Shown here: positions 62,468-64,000 of the stretch, one piece after another
Numbering within the stretch: the first letter of the stretch is position 1
How the letters are laid out: every line of letters starts with the position of its first letter
Assembly: GCA_020160935.1 (NCBI GenBank)
Contig: JAIUPL010000002.1
Span: 1 to 64,000 of the forward strand
Direction of reading: 5' to 3'
Source of the DNA: Bacteroidota bacterium
GTDB taxonomy: Bacteria > Bacteroidota > Bacteroidia > Chitinophagales > Saprospiraceae
Length of the DNA: 64,000 nt
The notes under the pieces: model-generated
Seen by the model: only the letters and a program-made list of their open reading frames with translations
Told to the model about the DNA's origin: nothing
Database searches by the model: none
Translations under genes and position numbers: made by a program

Positions 62468-63369
62468 GGGTTCAAAGTAAGTTGAAACAAGGTGCTGGTG
62501 CTCAGGGTCAGGTCGCGGTGGTAGCGGTTTTTACCTTGATAATCAATCATCAGCGGGGCAGTTTTTCCGGCAGCCATCGGCACGGCCATTTGAAAACGGC
62601 CTTTCTCGTCGGTTACCGCCGTCGCCTGTCCGCCATTGAAATCGAGCGTGGCGCCCGCTGCGGGTTTGTTGCCCGCTCCAGGCAGGTACACCATCCCGCG
62701 TATCAGGGTCGTGTCGGGAATGGGCGTCAGGGTAAACGTAAGGTTCCGGCTTTCCTGCGCGCTGCGGGCCGACTGGGCCGTCACTTTGTATCGATCCATG
62801 GGCACCAACTGCAGCGGTTCCGCCAGGTATTTTCCGGGAATTTCACTAAAAACCGCCTGACCATTGCTGTTAATGTCCTGAATCGGCGTATGGTAAGCAC
62901 CCAGCAGCAATTTTATTTTTCCGGAGGTAATTAAATCCGATTCACCGGCCGGGCCATGCACCTGCACCTGCACATTGAATGATTCGGGTGGGGCGGCCGG
63001 GGCGCCTCTCTTGTCGAACGCCAGATACACCATGCCTGCCAGCACGATGACGAGTACGCCATAAATCCATGCTTTGCTTTCAGCCACGGGCGTCGGCTCG
63101 GTCGTTTCGCTGGTTTCATCGAGTTGTTTGCCAAGTTCGAGCAAGGCTTTGGTAATGCGGTTGCGCTCCAGATCGGCGTCGGCCTGTGCAATGAGTCCGC
63201 CCAGCACCTGGCTGTCGAGCGCTTTGATGCGGTTGAGCAAGGCCAGCGCCGCATCCTGCCGGCTGGCGCTTTTGCCTTCAAACCACTGGAAAAGGAGTTC
63301 TGCGGCCGCCTTGTTCTGGTTGTCGGCAATGAGTTGTCGCAGGGTGCTGAGTGCTTGTTCGGACGTCAT
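62464..63369 (-). CDS. EAD11-like domain + transmembrane segment + beta domain protein
   Basis: 301 residues. Residues 1-85 match the effector-associated domain (EAD11-like) pattern: LRQLIADNQNKAAAELLFQW, then LLNRIKALDSQVLGGLIAQA, DADLERNRITKALLELGKQL. One membrane helix follows (~98-116, WIYGVLVIVLAGMVYLAF), then two beta domains (FNVQVQVHGPAGESDL..., and a carboxypeptidase-regulatory-like RGMVYLPGAGNKPAAGATLD ... DEKGRFQMAVPMAAGKT). EADs are adaptor domains of bacterial conflict and signalling systems (family knowledge). An exposed beta domain joined to an inner EAD suggests a transmembrane sensor or adaptor. Overlaps the next gene by 4 bases. Confidence 0.7.
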   Translation of the reverse strand: MTSEQALSTLRQLIADNQNKAAAELLFQWFEGKSASRQDAALALLNRIKALDSQVLGGLIAQADADLERNRITKALLELGKQLDETSETTEPTPVAESKAWIYGVLVIVLAGMVYLAFDKRGAPAAPPESFNVQVQVHGPAGESDLITSGKIKLLLGAYHTPIQDINSNGQAVFSEIPGKYLAEPLQLVPMDRYKVTAQSARSAQESRNLTFTLTPIPDTTLIRGMVYLPGAGNKPAAGATLDFNGGQATAVTDEKGRFQMAVPMAAGKTAPLMIDYQGKNRYHRDLTLSTSTLFQLTLNP

Positions 63370-63424
63370 GTTTGCGGTGGGTATTAATCATGTGACGTTG
63401 AAAATTGTTTCAAAAATAAGAGGT

Positions 63425-63555
63425 TTCCGGCATATGACAGTGTACTCTACGCTTTGTGTCCTTTGTGAAACCTTGGTGTCCGTTGTGGTTAAATTTTTTA
63501 CCACGAAGAACACTAAGGTTTCACAAAGGACACAAAGCGTAGAGTGCACGACATA
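63425..63555. repeat. Palindrome upstream of the EAD gene
   Basis: Arms at about 63440-63494 and 63495-63549 are reverse complements with some mismatches (GTACTCTACGCTTTGTGTCC, GTGAAACCTT). The GTTTCACAAAGGACACAAA phrase is a widespread type in Bacteroidota genomes. It separates the EAD gene from the upstream coiled-coil gene. Confidence 0.8.
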
Positions 63556-63596
63556 AAGAGCATTCAATAAGAATTTTTCCTATTGAGCCATGCCTC

Positions 63597-64000
63597 TCAG
63601 CGTTTCAAAATCTCCACATCGAAGCCCAGCGCCCGCAGTTTTTCTTCGCTCAGTTCTTCCAGGCTTTTGATTTCCAGCACTTTACCGTCCTTGTTTTTAA
63701 ATGTGAGAATCACTTCTTCGCGGCTGTCGGCCTGTGCGCTGGCCTGCTCTGCCTGTGCGCTGAGCAGGTTGGCCTGCCGGATAGCGCTGTTGAGTTGTTC
63801 GAGGGCGGCGCGTTCCTTGTCCTGCGCATCGGAGAGGGCGCGTTGCATTTCGCCGGTGCGGGCGATGTTGTCGTTGAGCGTTTTTTTCAGTTCTTCCACC
63901 TGCGCTTTGGCGGCGGCCAGTTCCTGCTGGCGGGCATTGCGTTCTTCTTCCGCTTTCTGGGCAGCCAGGCGCGCCTGCTCTACTTTTTCACGGCGGGCAA
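63597..64000 (-). CDS. Coiled-coil protein, 3' part only
   Basis: 134 codons are visible and the frame is open at the window end (base 64000). The visible part is a long charged coiled coil (REKVEQARLAAQKAEEERNA, QAEQASAQADSREE) followed by a small C-terminal domain (VILTFKNKDGKVLEIKSLEE...). Its upstream part is outside the window, so its full domain set is unknown. It lies on the same strand as the EAD gene, separated by a palindrome. Confidence 0.65.
   Translation of the reverse strand, partial: ARREKVEQARLAAQKAEEERNARQQELAAAKAQVEELKKTLNDNIARTGEMQRALSDAQDKERAALEQLNSAIRQANLLSAQAEQASAQADSREEVILTFKNKDGKVLEIKSLEELSEEKLRALGFDVEILKR

Noticed and set aside
1-64000. tRNA or rRNA genes
   Set aside because: No TPsiC-type GGTTCGA sequences with matching cloverleaf arms and no rRNA-like stretches were found by eye.

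Overview
The window looks like chromosomal DNA of a Bacteroidota bacterium, probably of the Saprospiria type. The reasons are a SusC/SusD pair, several proteins ending in type IX secretion (T9SS) sorting domains, promoters of the TAnnTTTG type, many lipoproteins with Bacteroidota-style lipoboxes, and almost no Shine-Dalgarno sequences. No rRNA, tRNA, CRISPR array, prophage or transposase gene was seen.

Layout. 1-1434 (-): 5' part of a very large glycine-rich, Ig-like secreted protein. 1720-3618 (-): an AraC-type regulator with a degenerate receiver and a WYL regulator, followed by a frameshifted small ORF. 4160-26157: a polysaccharide-utilisation region with a GH2 enzyme, AraC regulator, SusC, SusD, a multidomain T9SS-exported enzyme-like protein of unknown family, a five-LamG surface protein, GH130 and an MFS transporter. 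Two convergent small genes (NlpE-like lipoprotein, TspO) follow, then a lipoprotein paralogue of the unknown enzyme. The GH130/MFS pair suggests uptake of beta-mannosides or a similar oligosaccharide after extracellular cleavage. 26335-28426: tandem paralogues weakly resembling GldN. 28680-30454: hemB, a candidate small RNA and a small lipoprotein. 30712-39190: a large outer-membrane protein, a lipoprotein, an FN3/T9SS protein and a lineage-type helical protein. 39314-41844: a three-gene unit of an Lgt-like membrane protein, a radical SAM enzyme resembling tetraether/membrane-spanning-lipid synthases, and a small membrane protein. 41962-52634: malQ, a Cys-motif protein, metG, a PpiD-like isomerase, aldehyde dehydrogenase and a ribosome-hibernation factor. 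52813-56295: a His-rich exported protein, TonB receptor and lipoprotein that look like a metal-uptake unit. 56451-61379: a delta-60-repeat protein, a porin-like barrel, a PHB-depolymerase-like esterase and an IPT/TIG-like lipoprotein. 61409-64000 (-): a cluster containing a protein with an effector-associated domain (EAD11-like), a transmembrane segment and a beta domain, translationally coupled to a carboxypeptidase-regulatory/coiled-coil protein and preceded by another coiled-coil protein.

The most unusual structure is not a gene. Many intergenic gaps are filled by long, nearly perfect palindromes whose arms are built from short tandem repeats (units of 7-10 bases) and whose sequence differs from place to place. 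Several run exactly from one stop codon to the opposing stop codon, and in several genes the stop codon itself lies in the repeat. The same repeat material also seems to have been taken into coding sequence: one signal peptide (62395-62467) is written in it, and the start of the large gene at 30712 lies in another repeat. A separate array of five 28-29 base palindromes with near-identical 27-base spacers lies at 50456-50705.
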